Shown one piece after another: positions 8,207 through 16,586 of a stretch of DNA of 64,000 nt. Numbering within the stretch: the first letter of the stretch is position 1; each line of letters begins with the position of its first letter. The DNA is from Microbacterium sp. W4I20 (GTDB taxonomy: Bacteria > Actinomycetota > Actinomycetes > Actinomycetales > Microbacteriaceae): NCBI RefSeq assembly GCF_030816505.1, contig NZ_JAUSYB010000001.1, forward strand, positions 3,286,001-3,350,000, written 5' to 3'. The notes beneath the pieces are model-generated. The model did not search any database and had not been told where the DNA came from. It was given only the letters and a program-made list of their open reading frames with translations. A program made the position numbers and the translations under genes.

Positions 8207-11200
8207 ATGGCAGAGTCGTCGTCATCCCCCTCGGATGCCGTGGCATCCGCTCCTCTCGCGGATCGTGCCGTCGAGCTCGCGCGCCGCTGGGTGATCGAAG
8301 CTGCGGCGGCCGAGGTCGACCCTGCGGCGGAGCGCCTCGCCGGCGTGCTGCAGGACACCAACGGCCTGCCGTTCACCCTCGGCTTCGTTGACGGGGTCAT
8401 GCGCCCCGAGAGCCTGACCGCGGCCGCATCTCAGCTGCACCGCATCGCGCCGATCGTGCCCGATTTCCTCCCCTGGTACCTCCGCTCCGCCGTGCGCCTC
8501 GGCGGCGGCATGGCCCAGATGCTCCCGTCGCCGGTCGTGCCGATCGCGCGCCGGGTGCTCCGCGACATGGTCGGACACCTCGTCGTCGACGCCCGCCCCG
8601 CCAAGCTCGGACCCGCACTCGAGAAGATCCGCGCATCGGGCGCCCGGATCAACCTCAACCTCCTGGGCGAGGCCGTGCTCGGCAACGCCGAGGCCAAGCG
8701 CCGACTCGACAGCATCCACGAACTCATCCGCCGCCCCGACGTCGACTACGTCTCCGTGAAGGTGTCGGCCATCATCAGCCACATCTCGATGTGGGCCTTC
8801 GATGAGATCGTCGACCAGGTCGTCGAGCGCCTGCTGCCCCTCTACCTGACGGCGGCGCAACCGACCGGTCAGGGTGCCCCGACCTTCATCAACCTCGACA
8901 TGGAGGAGTACCGCGACCTCGACCTCACGATCGCGGTGTTCACCCGCATCCTGGAAGACCCGCGGCTCACCGGCCTCGAAGCCGGCATCGTGCTGCAGGC
9001 CTACCTGCCCGACGCCCTCCCGGCCCTCCAGGAGCTCACCGCCTGGGCGGGCGATCGCGTCGCGCACGGCGGCGCCCCCATCAAGGTGCGCCTCGTCAAG
9101 GGCGCAAACCTGGCGATGGAGCACGTCGAGGCTCAGCTGCACGGCTGGACCCCCGCGACTTACGACACGAAGCTCGACACCGACGCGAACTATCTGCGCT
9201 GCCTCGACTGGGCCCTGCATCCCGACCGCACCGCCGCGGTGAAGCTCGGCATCGCCGGGCACAACCTCTTCGGCATCGCCTTCGCATGGCTCCTCGCCGG
9301 GGAGCGAGGCGTGCGCGAGCGCATCGAATTCGAGATGCTGCTCGGCATGGCCCAGGGTCAGGTGCACGCCGTCGCACGTGAGGTCGGCGGCGTCCTCCTC
9401 TACGTGCCCGTCGTCGCACCCGCCGAATTCGACGTCGCCATCAGCTACCTCGTGCGCCGGCTCGAGGAGAACGCATCCGCGGACAACTTCCTCTCCGCGG
9501 CCTTCCGTCTCGACCAGGACGAGTCGCTCTTCACCCGCGAGCAGGACCGGTTCCTCGACGCACTCGCGCGGTCGACCGACCCGACGCTCCGCATCGGACC
9601 CCGGCGCGCACAGAACCGCCTCGCCCCCGTGCACGAATCGCTGCGTCCCGTGCCCGTCGCCCCCGCACCGGAGGCCGATCTCACCAAGGCCGTCCTCGGC
9701 ATCTCCCGCGGGTCGAACGACTCCGACACCGGCGCCTTCCTCGAGACCGCGGTCTACTCCGCCCGCGAGGTCGCAGAAGACGCCGGCGGGGCACCCGGCT
9801 TCACCAACGCCCCCGACAGTGACCCCGCGCTCCCCGCGAACCGCGACTGGGCCCGCGCGGTGCGGGAGCGCATCCCCACCTCGACCGTGGGAGACATCAC
9901 CCTCGCCGCCGCGCGGATCGACGACCCCACCGCTCTCGAAGCGATCATGCGACAGGTGCACGATGCCGCGCCGGCATGGGGCGGCCGCCCCGCGACCGAC
10001 CGTGCCGAAGTGCTGCTCCGCGCCGCCGCCGCCCTCGAATCACGGCGCGGCGAGCTCATCGAGGTCGCCGCATCCGAGACCGGCAAGATCTTCGCCGAAG
10101 CCGACGTCGAGGTGAGCGAGGCCGTCGACTTCGCCCGGTACTACGCCGCCAAGGCGCGGGAGCTCGACGCCATCTCCGGTGCGACCTTCGTGCCCGCGCG
10201 GGTCACCGTCGTGACCCCACCCTGGAACTTCCCCCTGGCCATCCCCGCCGGCGGCGTGCTCGCCGCGCTCGCGGCAGGATCGGGCGTCGTCTTCAAGCCG
10301 GCGCCCCAGGCCCGGCGCTGCGCGGCCGTCGTCGCGGAGGCACTGTGGCAGGCCGGCATCCCCCGCGACGTGCTCGCCCTCGTCGACATCGAAGAGGGCG
10401 ATCTCGGCCGCGCCCTCATCACCCACGACGCGGTCGACCGGGTGATCCTCACCGGCGCGTGGGACACCGCCGCGCTCTTCCGTTCATGGCGCCCTGACCT
10501 GCCGCTGCTCGCAGAGACGAGCGGCAAGAACGCGATGATCATCACCCCGTCCGCCGACCTCGACCTCGCCGTCGCCGACCTGGTCAAGAGCGCGTTCGTG
10601 CACGCGGGGCAGAAGTGCTCCGCCGCCTCGCTCGCGATCCTCGTCGGGCCGGTGGGTCGCTCGCCGCGCTTCGCCCGTCAGCTGGCGGATGCCGTGCGCT
10701 CGCTGCACGTGGGCCAGCCCACCGATCCTCTGGCCGAGGTCGGCCCCGTCATCGAGAAGCCCCAGGGGAAACTCGCCTGGGCGCTGAACGAGCTCGAAGG
10801 CGACGAGCAGTGGCTCATCGAACCCGCCCTCGCCGCCGACGACGATGGCAGCGGACGGCTCTGGCGTCCCGGCATCCGGGTCGGCGTGCAGCCCGGGTCG
10901 CGCTTCCACACCGAGGAGTTCTTCGGCCCGGTGCTCGGCGTGATGCATGCGCCGACCCTCGCGCGAGCGGTGGAGCTGCAGAACGCTGTCGCCTACGGTC
11001 TCACCGCGGGACTGCACACCCAGGATCCCGACGACCTCGAGTACTGGCTCGAGCACGTGCAGGCGGGCAACCTGTATGTGAACCGGGGGATCACCGGTGC
11101 GATCGTGCAGCGCCAGCCGTTCGGCGGATGGAAGCGCTCGTCCGTCGGCCCCGGCGCCAAGGCCGGCGGACCCAACTACCTCATCGGGCTCGGCTCCTGG

Positions 11201-11887
11201 CGTTCCCGGCCAGGCGGTCCCGCATCGAGCACGCTGCACCTCCGCGGGCTCGACTCGCGCATCACCGGGCTCATCGAGTCGGCTCAGCCGTCGCTCGAGT
11301 ACGAGGACTTCGAATGGCTGCGTCGCTCCGCTCTGTCGGATGCGCTCGCCTGGGATCGGGAGTTCGGCCAGGTGCGGGACGTGTCGCACCTGGGAGTCGA
11401 GCGGAACCTCTTCCGCTATCGCCCGGTGCCGGTCGAGATCCGCGCGACCGATGACGCCGCACTGCAGGATCTTCTGCGGGTCGTCATCGCCGGCGTGCGG
11501 GCCGGCGCCGACTTCGTGCTCTCCACGCCGACGGGGCTCCCCGCCGAGGTCCGCCGCGCGCTGGGCGACCTCGACGCGCTCGTCTTCCTCGAGACCGACG
11601 ACGAGTGGATGCAGCGGATGCTGCGCGACGACGAACCCGCCGAAGGTACCCCGGGGCCGGCGGCACGGGCCAGGCGCGTCCGACTGGTCGGCGGCCGGAG
11701 CGCCGTCGCCGCCGCGCACACGGCTCTGGCGACGGCATCCGCCGGAAACCCGGACCTCGCCGTCTACGACGGAGAGGTCACCGCAGCCGCCCGCATCGAA
11801 CTCCTGCCCTTCGTGCACGAGCAGTCGATCACCGTCACGGCGCACCGTTACGGCAACATCGACGGACGCTTCAGCGACGTCATCTGA
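8207..11887 (+). CDS. putA: Bifunctional proline dehydrogenase / L-glutamate gamma-semialdehyde dehydrogenase
   Basis: Oxidises proline to pyrroline-5-carboxylate with FAD, then glutamate semialdehyde to glutamate with NAD+. The 1226 residues hold a proline dehydrogenase TIM barrel in the first ~450 (NLDMEEYRDLDL, GIVLQAYLPDALPAL, RLVKGANLAMEH, GIAGHNLFGIAF) and an aldehyde dehydrogenase at ~560-1010 (TPPWNFPLAIP, LAETSGKNAMI and Cys804 in AGQKCSAAS). There is no N-terminal ribbon-helix-helix domain, so it lacks the autoregulatory function of enterobacterial PutA. ATG 8207 is favoured because TAATGT (8194-8199) lies seven bases upstream. The C-terminal ~200 residues are a further domain typical of long PutAs. 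It can also take the semialdehyde made by RocD nearby. Confidence 0.95.
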   Translation: MAESSSSPSDAVASAPLADRAVELARRWVIEAAAAEVDPAAERLAGVLQDTNGLPFTLGFVDGVMRPESLTAAASQLHRIAPIVPDFLPWYLRSAVRLGGGMAQMLPSPVVPIARRVLRDMVGHLVVDARPAKLGPALEKIRASGARINLNLLGEAVLGNAEAKRRLDSIHELIRRPDVDYVSVKVSAIISHISMWAFDEIVDQVVERLLPLYLTAAQPTGQGAPTFINLDMEEYRDLDLTIAVFTRILEDPRLTGLEAGIVLQAYLPDALPALQELTAWAGDRVAHGGAPIKVRLVKGANLAMEHVEAQLHGWTPATYDTKLDTDANYLRCLDWALHPDRTAAVKLGIAGHNLFGIAFAWLLAGERGVRERIEFEMLLGMAQGQVHAVAREVGGVLLYVPVVAPAEFDVAISYLVRRLEENASADNFLSAAFRLDQDESLFTREQDRFLDALARSTDPTLRIGPRRAQNRLAPVHESLRPVPVAPAPEADLTKAVLGISRGSNDSDTGAFLETAVYSAREVAEDAGGAPGFTNAPDSDPALPANRDWARAVRERIPTSTVGDITLAAARIDDPTALEAIMRQVHDAAPAWGGRPATDRAEVLLRAAAALESRRGELIEVAASETGKIFAEADVEVSEAVDFARYYAAKARELDAISGATFVPARVTVVTPPWNFPLAIPAGGVLAALAAGSGVVFKPAPQARRCAAVVAEALWQAGIPRDVLALVDIEEGDLGRALITHDAVDRVILTGAWDTAALFRSWRPDLPLLAETSGKNAMIITPSADLDLAVADLVKSAFVHAGQKCSAASLAILVGPVGRSPRFARQLADAVRSLHVGQPTDPLAEVGPVIEKPQGKLAWALNELEGDEQWLIEPALAADDDGSGRLWRPGIRVGVQPGSRFHTEEFFGPVLGVMHAPTLARAVELQNAVAYGLTAGLHTQDPDDLEYWLEHVQAGNLYVNRGITGAIVQRQPFGGWKRSSVGPGAKAGGPNYLIGLGSWRSRPGGPASSTLHLRGLDSRITGLIESAQPSLEYEDFEWLRRSALSDALAWDREFGQVRDVSHLGVERNLFRYRPVPVEIRATDDAALQDLLRVVIAGVRAGADFVLSTPTGLPAEVRRALGDLDALVFLETDDEWMQRMLRDDEPAEGTPGPAARARRVRLVGGRSAVAAAHTALATASAGNPDLAVYDGEVTAAARIELLPFVHEQSITVTAHRYGNIDGRFSDVI

Positions 11888-11917
11888 TTCGGATGCCGGC
11901 GGCGCGGCATCCGCTCG

Positions 11918-12778
11918 TCATCCGGCGTCCGCCGATGCGCTGGCGATGAGGGAGCGGATGAGCGGATCGCTCGCGCCCCGCCAGTAGACCCAGACGTCGC
12001 GCTGCACCGGCTCGCTCAGCGCATGCGTGGCGACACCCGGCGGCACCACGTTCCGCGGTACGAGCGCATGACCGAGACCCTGCAGCGCATACTCCACCGC
12101 TGCGCGCGCCTGTTCGGTACGCAGCGCGACGCGGGGCGCGAATCCGGCCCGCGCGCACGCCGCGTCGAGCAGATCGCCGAGGCCGTTGCCCGGCGCGAAG
12201 TGCACCCAGGCCTCGTCCTGCAGCGTGGCGATGTCGACGGCGCCCTGTTCTTCCGCGCCTCCGGAGAGCACGACGACGAAGTCCTCCGTCGCGAGACGGG
12301 AGGACCCTCCGGGCCACCCGTCCGGGATCGGGCCGATCGCCACGTCGAAGGAGCCCGCGAGGAGAGCCGTGACCAGATCCTGCTGGTGCCGGAACTCGTG
12401 GAGCCCGACCTGCACCTGAGGATGCCGCGACCTCCACGTCGCGAGGAGTGCGGGGAGCAGCCCGAGGCTGAGCGAGTACAGCGTGCCGATGCGCAGCTCA
12501 CCCACCGCTCCGCTCGTGACGTGCCGCACGGCGCGGCCGAGATCGTCGTGCGCGGCCACCACGGCGCGAGCGCTCTCGAGCAGGCTGCGACCCGCCCCGG
12601 TGGGACGCGCCGATCGGGGCAGCCGTTCGATGAGCGTCACGCCCAGCGCCTGTTCGAGCGCCGCCAGCTGCCGCGACAGGGTCGGCTGACTCACGAACAG
12701 TCGGGCAGCGGCGCGGGTGATGGAACCCTCGTCGCACACGGCGAGGAAGGCGCGCAACTGACGCTCGGTGACATCCAT
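11918..12778 (-). CDS. LysR family transcriptional regulator
   Basis: A 286-residue LTTR. The N-terminal winged helix reads VTERQLRAFLAVCDEGSITRAAARL and FVSQPTLSRQLAALE, followed by the effector-binding domain (GELRIGTLYSLSLGLLPALL, DVAIGP, and a C-terminal GLGHALVPRNVV). ATG 12778 begins MDVTERQ, the usual distance before the HTH; longer starts add an unrelated extension. It is divergent from the GlcG/ABM pair, and a TGCAT-N7-ATGCA palindrome overlaps its start codon, which suits autoregulation and control of that pair. The ligand is unknown. Confidence 0.92.
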   Translation of the reverse strand: MDVTERQLRAFLAVCDEGSITRAAARLFVSQPTLSRQLAALEQALGVTLIERLPRSARPTGAGRSLLESARAVVAAHDDLGRAVRHVTSGAVGELRIGTLYSLSLGLLPALLATWRSRHPQVQVGLHEFRHQQDLVTALLAGSFDVAIGPIPDGWPGGSSRLATEDFVVVLSGGAEEQGAVDIATLQDEAWVHFAPGNGLGDLLDAACARAGFAPRVALRTEQARAAVEYALQGLGHALVPRNVVPPGVATHALSEPVQRDVWVYWRGASDPLIRSLIASASADAG

Positions 12779-12794
12779 GCATCCAGCGTATGCA
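12778..12794. promoter_or_regulatory. LysR-type operator palindrome
   Basis: TGCAT and ATGCA are separated by seven bases in the divergent spacer between the LysR gene and glcG-like gene. The geometry fits the T-N11-A LTTR consensus. A further half site TGCAT lies at about 12809-12813. Confidence 0.55.
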
Positions 12795-12897
12795 AAGTCG
12801 GTGATCCTTGCATCCCATGTGGGGTATCGACAGCGGTGGCTTCGCGTTCCCTCTCTCAGACGCCGCATCGGGCGTCTTCGACACACAGGAGAAAATC

Positions 12898-13317
12898 ATG
12901 ACTGCCATCACCCTCGAGTCCGCTCACCGCGCCGCCGCTGCCGCCCAGTCTGCTGCCGCCGAGCGCGGCATCACCGTCGTCGTCACGATCGTCGACGCCG
13001 GCGTGCAGCCGGTGCTGATCGCCCGACAGGATGCCGCCCCGATCGCCGCGATCGACGCCAGCCTCAGCAAGGCGCGCACGACCCTCTACTTCGGTGGCGC
13101 CGCCACCGCGGATCTCTCCGGCGCCACCGCTCCCGGCGGGCCCCTCTTCGGCTTCGAGCACGCGGTCGCCGCCCCGCTCGCGTTCATCGGAGGAGCCGTT
13201 CCGGTGCGCGACGCGCAGGGCTCGATCGTCGGCGCAGTCGGCGTCGGCGGCGGCTCGGCGGAGCAGGACCACGAGATCGCCACCGCGGCCGCCGCCGCCA
13301 TCGGGGCCTCCGCGTGA
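12898..13317 (+). CDS. GlcG/HbpS family heme-binding-like protein
   Basis: A 139-residue protein of the GlcG/HbpS fold (DUF336), a PAS-like small domain. It has the hallmark pattern of ITVVVTIVDAGVQPVLIARQD, ASLSKARTT and a C-terminal GAVGVGGGSAEQDHEIA. Family members bind heme or small organic acids, or are companion subunits of catabolic enzymes. The ATG at 12898 follows CAGGAGAA at a good distance; an upstream in-frame ATG at 12808 lacks such a site. Its stop overlaps the next start (GTGA), so it is made with the ABM-domain protein, probably under the divergent LysR regulator. Exact role unknown. Confidence 0.88.
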   Translation: MTAITLESAHRAAAAAQSAAAERGITVVVTIVDAGVQPVLIARQDAAPIAAIDASLSKARTTLYFGGAATADLSGATAPGGPLFGFEHAVAAPLAFIGGAVPVRDAQGSIVGAVGVGGGSAEQDHEIATAAAAAIGASA

Positions 13318-13634
13318 GCGTCAGCGTCGACCGGGCGCGCGACGTGGTGATCTCGCTCGCGACCCTCGTCGCTCGGGAGGGGCGTCGGGAGGATGTGCGT
13401 AGGGAGCTGCTGAAGCTGATCGAGCCGACGCGCGCGGAGCAGGGCAACCTCGACTACGTGCTGTTCGAGATGGCGGATGCTCTCGGCACCTTCATCATGC
13501 GGGAGGCTTTCGTCTCGGCGGCGGCTCTCCGCGAGCACCAGGAGACCAGCCACTACGCCGCGTTCGCTGCGCAGGCCGACGAACTCCTCGCCGAACCGCT
13601 GGCGCTGACGTTCCTCACGCAGGTCTCCGACTGA
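13314..13634 (+). CDS. Antibiotic biosynthesis monooxygenase (ABM) domain protein
   Basis: A 106-residue dimeric alpha-beta barrel protein of the ABM/YgiN type: SLATLVAREGRREDVRREL, PTRAEQGNLDYVLFEM, FVSAAALREHQETSHYAAF and a C-terminal LTFLTQV. Members are quinol or heme monooxygenases, or protect against reactive quinones. GTG 13314 lies inside the GlcG-like stop codon, so the two are translationally coupled, which links a small ligand-binding partner to a possible monooxygenase. It ends 20 bases before a strong stem-loop. Confidence 0.88.
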   Translation: MSVSVDRARDVVISLATLVAREGRREDVRRELLKLIEPTRAEQGNLDYVLFEMADALGTFIMREAFVSAAALREHQETSHYAAFAAQADELLAEPLALTFLTQVSD

Positions 13635-13653
13635 CGCAGCTCCGGAGGCTCCG

Positions 13654-13702
13654 GTCGCAAAAATGCACCCATCCCGGACCCGGATGGGTGCATTTTCGCG
13701 AC
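13654..13702. terminator. Long stem-loop after the GlcG/ABM operon
   Basis: Arms of 21 bases (13654-13674 and 13682-13702) pair with one mismatch around a seven-base loop; the stem contains AAAATGCACCCATCC and its complement. It lies 20 bases past the ABM stop and just before the next promoter. No classical U-tract follows. Confidence 0.6.
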
Positions 13703-13720
13703 GGGAACGTGTCGGGTCGG

Positions 13721-13782
13721 TGTAAAAGATTCTTGACAATTGAACAGGTTCCGACGTACTGTGGTGTCAAGAATCTTTTACA
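13721..13782. promoter_or_regulatory. Promoter embedded in an 18-bp perfect inverted repeat
   Basis: TGTAAAAGATTCTTGACA (13721-13738) and its exact complement TGTCAAGAATCTTTTACA (13765-13782) are 26 bases apart. The left arm ends in a consensus -35 TTGACA (13733-13738), TACTGT at 13757-13762 is a fair -10 at 18-base spacing, and the right arm covers the likely transcription start. A regulator bound to both arms would block the promoter. The XRE protein two genes downstream is the obvious candidate. Confidence 0.75.
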
Positions 13783-13793
13783 TGGGAGGCGTC

Positions 13794-14228
13794 ATGGTCT
13801 ACGAGGAACGCAATGCGTGGGCGGGTCTGATCCTGAGCCCGATCTCGATCGCGGTCTACGTCGTGCTGGTCCTCCAGCAGGCGGCCGGCGGACCCCTCAC
13901 CGATGTCGACTGGTTCCCGTTGATGCTGTGGGTCATCGGGGCGAGCATCGTCGCGACGATCATCTTCAGCGTGGTCTGGGGCATCATCGCCGGAGCCCAC
14001 GACCCCGACGGCGTCGGTCGCTCCGACATCCGTGATCGCGACATCAGTCGGATGGGCGGGCGCGTCGAGCAGGCCTTCCTCGTGATCGCCGGGCTCGGCG
14101 TCATCGCGCTCTGCGCGGTCGGGGCCGACGTGTTCTGGATCGCCAACACGATGTACGCCGGGTTCGCCGTGTCGGCGCTCGTCGGCGGCATCGCCAGGGT
14201 CGTCGCGTACCGGCGGGGACTGGTCTGA
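13794..14228 (+). CDS. Small four-helix membrane protein paired with an XRE regulator
   Basis: A 144-residue integral membrane protein with four hydrophobic segments, at about residues 6-26, 37-63, 92-114 and 118-135. Charged loops carry DPDGVGRSDIRDRDISR between helices 2 and 3. No catalytic motif is seen. ATG 13794 follows GGGAGG; an upstream in-frame start would lie before the promoter -10. The stop overlaps the XRE gene start (TGATG). Small membrane proteins coupled to ~70-residue XRE regulators are common in Gram-positive bacteria and are thought to respond to envelope or developmental signals; the function of this family is not established. Confidence 0.8.
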   Translation: MVYEERNAWAGLILSPISIAVYVVLVLQQAAGGPLTDVDWFPLMLWVIGASIVATIIFSVVWGIIAGAHDPDGVGRSDIRDRDISRMGGRVEQAFLVIAGLGVIALCAVGADVFWIANTMYAGFAVSALVGGIARVVAYRRGLV

Positions 14229-14443
14229 TGGTCAGGCCGACCCTCGTCTCCAACCGCATCCGCGCCCATCGGGAGTCGGTGGGCATGACCCAGGCCGAGC
14301 TCGCCCGCACCATCGGCGTGACGCGGCAGACGCTCATCGCGATCGAGCAGGAGAAGTACTCTCCGACGCTCGAACTCGCATTCCAGATCGCCCGCGCCTT
14401 CGGGGTCGGGCTCGATGACCTCTTCCAGTACCCCGAACAGTGA
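14228..14443 (+). CDS. XRE family helix-turn-helix regulator, 71 residues
   Basis: A minimal Cro/C1-type DNA-binding protein that is all HTH: IRAHRESVGMTQAELARTIG, VTRQTLIAIEQEKYSPTLE and AFGVGLDDLF. It belongs to the compact YgzD-like group with no sensor domain. Its start overlaps the stop of the four-helix membrane protein, which suggests the membrane partner may modulate it. The 18-bp inverted repeat that brackets their promoter is the expected operator, so negative autoregulation is likely. The oxidoreductase gene begins 16 bases downstream and may share the transcript. Confidence 0.9.
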   Translation: MVRPTLVSNRIRAHRESVGMTQAELARTIGVTRQTLIAIEQEKYSPTLELAFQIARAFGVGLDDLFQYPEQ

Positions 14444-14459
14444 CAGGGAGAACAGGGAC

Positions 14460-15515
14460 ATGAGAGACATGACTGACACGAGCGACACGAGCGAGACGAG
14501 CACGGACATGCCCGAGATGATGAGCGCCTGGCGGCGCGAGACCTATGGCCCCGCCGCCGGAACGACCCGGCAGGAGATCCCGCTGCCGATCCCCGGTCGA
14601 GGCGAAGTGGTGGTGCGCGTGCACGCCACCGGCCTGAACGCGGGAGACGTACGGCTGCTGCTCGGTGATCCGCTGCTCGTGCGACCGATCTTCGGGCTGA
14701 CCCGTCCGAAGCATCCGGTGCGCGGCATGGAAGTGGCCGGAACCGTGTCGGCGGTCGGCCCCGACGTCGTCGGTGTCGAGCTCGGCCAGGCCGTCGTGGG
14801 AGAGCTCGTCGGCGGAGGCGGCCTCGCGGCCTACGTCCGTGTGCCGGCATCGCGCCTCGTGACCATCCCGCCCGACGTGGCGCACACCGCCGCCGCCTGC
14901 CTCCCCGTCGCGGGTGGCACCGCGTGGCAGGCGCTCGACGCCGCCGGGATCGGGCTGGGGGCCGGGGTCCGCGCCGGAGGGACGCAGCGCGTGCTGATCA
15001 TCGGCGCCTCCGGTGGTGTCGGGACCTTCGCCGTACAGCTCGCCGCCCTGCGCGGCGCCGAGGTCTGGGCGACGTGCCGCGACCGCAACGCGCCGCTCGT
15101 CGAGCACCTCGGCGCCGTGCGCACCCTCGACCATCGCACCTCGCCCCTCAGCGGCCTGCCCGCCCGACACTTCGACGCCGTGGTCGACATCGCCGGAGGG
15201 ATGCCGCTGCGCGACCTGCAGCGCCTCACCGCGTCGGGAGGAACCGTCGTGCTCGTCACCGGTGACGGTGGCCCCGTCCTCGGCCCGATCCCGCGGATGG
15301 TCAAGGCGGTGTTCGCCTCGATCGGGTCGCCCCGCATCCGGTCGCTCGCGGCCACCCCGCGACCCGAGGTGCTGACGAAGCTCCTCGAACTCGTCGCCGA
15401 GGGCCGCGTCTCGCCCGTGATCGAACGCGAGTACCCCTTCGCCGAAGCATCCGCCGCTCTTGCCCACCTCGAAGCCGGGCACACCGTCGGCAAGGTGGTG
15501 GTGCGAGGGGCATGA
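14460..15515 (+). CDS. NAD(P)-dependent alcohol dehydrogenase / quinone oxidoreductase (zinc-independent MDR)
   Basis: A 351-residue medium-chain dehydrogenase/reductase. The N-terminal GroES-like part has [20 protein letters not shown] and HPVRGMEVAGTVSAVG; the Rossmann part has VLIIGASGGVGTFAVQLAA, and the C-terminus ends in AGHTVGKVVV. The catalytic and structural zinc ligands of alcohol dehydrogenases are missing, which places it with the NADPH:quinone reductases. The start chosen (ATG 14460) sits after AGGGAG, 16 bases past the XRE stop. The first ~20 residues are Thr/Ser/Asp-rich and may not belong to the fold. Substrate unknown. Confidence 0.88.
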   Translation: MRDMTDTSDTSETSTDMPEMMSAWRRETYGPAAGTTRQEIPLPIPGRGEVVVRVHATGLNAGDVRLLLGDPLLVRPIFGLTRPKHPVRGMEVAGTVSAVGPDVVGVELGQAVVGELVGGGGLAAYVRVPASRLVTIPPDVAHTAAACLPVAGGTAWQALDAAGIGLGAGVRAGGTQRVLIIGASGGVGTFAVQLAALRGAEVWATCRDRNAPLVEHLGAVRTLDHRTSPLSGLPARHFDAVVDIAGGMPLRDLQRLTASGGTVVLVTGDGGPVLGPIPRMVKAVFASIGSPRIRSLAATPRPEVLTKLLELVAEGRVSPVIEREYPFAEASAALAHLEAGHTVGKVVVRGA

Positions 15516-15686
15516 CGAGGGAGGGAAGCGGGCATCCCCCTGGCTTCGCACAGGGGGCGGATGACAGAATGGATGCTGGCGTGCTCGAGTCGCATCTTCC
15601 CCGCAGTCGCTCTCATCGAGCGGAGTGGGTCGAAGGACCGCCGGGCCCCTGGACAGAGTCCGCCGCGTCCCGTTCCGAGGAGCACC

Positions 15687-16586
15687 TTGTCTTTCGAAAA
15701 CACGCTGTCGACGCCTGAGACCACCACCGCCACCACCACGCCGACGCGCACCGCGCACCACCGGCACTACCTGATGTGCAGCCCAAAGCACTTCACCGTC
15801 AGCTACAAGATCAACCCGTGGATGGAGCCGGCCAACCCGACCGACACCGCCAAGGCCGTCGCCCAGTGGCAGAAGCTGCACGACCTGTACCTGGAGCTGG
15901 GTCACGAGGTCGAGCTCATCGAGCCCCTCGAGGGCTTCCCGGACATGGTCTACACCGCGAACGGCGGCTTCGTGATCGACGGCCGCGCCTATGTGCCGAA
16001 GTTCCGCTTCGTCGAGCGTCAGGGCGAGTCCCCGGCGTTCGCCGACTGGTTCCGCGGCGCCGGCTACGACACCGTCATCCCGGAAGAGGTCAACGAGGGC
16101 GAGGGCGACTTCCTGCTCGTCGGCGACATCGTCCTGGCCGGCAGCGGATTCCGCTCGACCGGTCACAGCCACCGCGAGGTCGGCGAGGTCTTCGGGCGCG
16201 AGGTCGTGTCGCTGAACCTGGTCGACCCCCGCTTCTACCACCTCGACACCGCGATCGCCGTGCTCGATCCGGTGCAGGGTGTGGAGAACGGCGGGCCCGA
16301 GCGCGCGAACATCGCGTACCTCCCGGGTGCCTTCGACGACGCCAGCCGTGCGATCCTCGAGGAGCGCTTCCCCGACGCGATCCTCGTCTCGGACGAAGAC
16401 GGCTCGGTGTTCGGGCTCAACTCGGCGAGCGACGGCTACAACGTGGTCATCTCGCCGCGGGCGAAGGGCTTCGAGCAGCAGCTGCGCGAGCGCGGCTACA
16501 ACCCGATCATGATCGACCTCTCCGAGCTGCTGCTCGGCGGCGGCGGCATCAAGTGCTGCACGCTCGAACTGCGCGGTGCGAAGTGA
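15687..16586 (+). CDS. ddaH: Amidinohydrolase of the DDAH / arginine dihydrolase family
   Basis: A 299-residue guanidine-modifying enzyme. MCSPKHFTVSYKINPWME, GFPDMVYTANGGFV and the C-terminal GGGGIKCCTLEL (catalytic Cys at 290/291) are the family motifs. Such enzymes hydrolyse N,N-dimethylarginine to citrulline, or arginine directly to ornithine, CO2 and ammonia (ArgZ/AgrE type). The INPWME and TANGG stretches resemble the arginine dihydrolases, and the coupled neighbour rocD consumes ornithine, so the dihydrolase activity is worth testing. TTG 15687 is preferred because GAGGAG lies five bases upstream; the next internal ATG would cut the first strand. The Thr-rich start is unstructured. Confidence 0.85.
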   Translation: MSFENTLSTPETTTATTTPTRTAHHRHYLMCSPKHFTVSYKINPWMEPANPTDTAKAVAQWQKLHDLYLELGHEVELIEPLEGFPDMVYTANGGFVIDGRAYVPKFRFVERQGESPAFADWFRGAGYDTVIPEEVNEGEGDFLLVGDIVLAGSGFRSTGHSHREVGEVFGREVVSLNLVDPRFYHLDTAIAVLDPVQGVENGGPERANIAYLPGAFDDASRAILEERFPDAILVSDEDGSVFGLNSASDGYNVVISPRAKGFEQQLRERGYNPIMIDLSELLLGGGGIKCCTLELRGAK

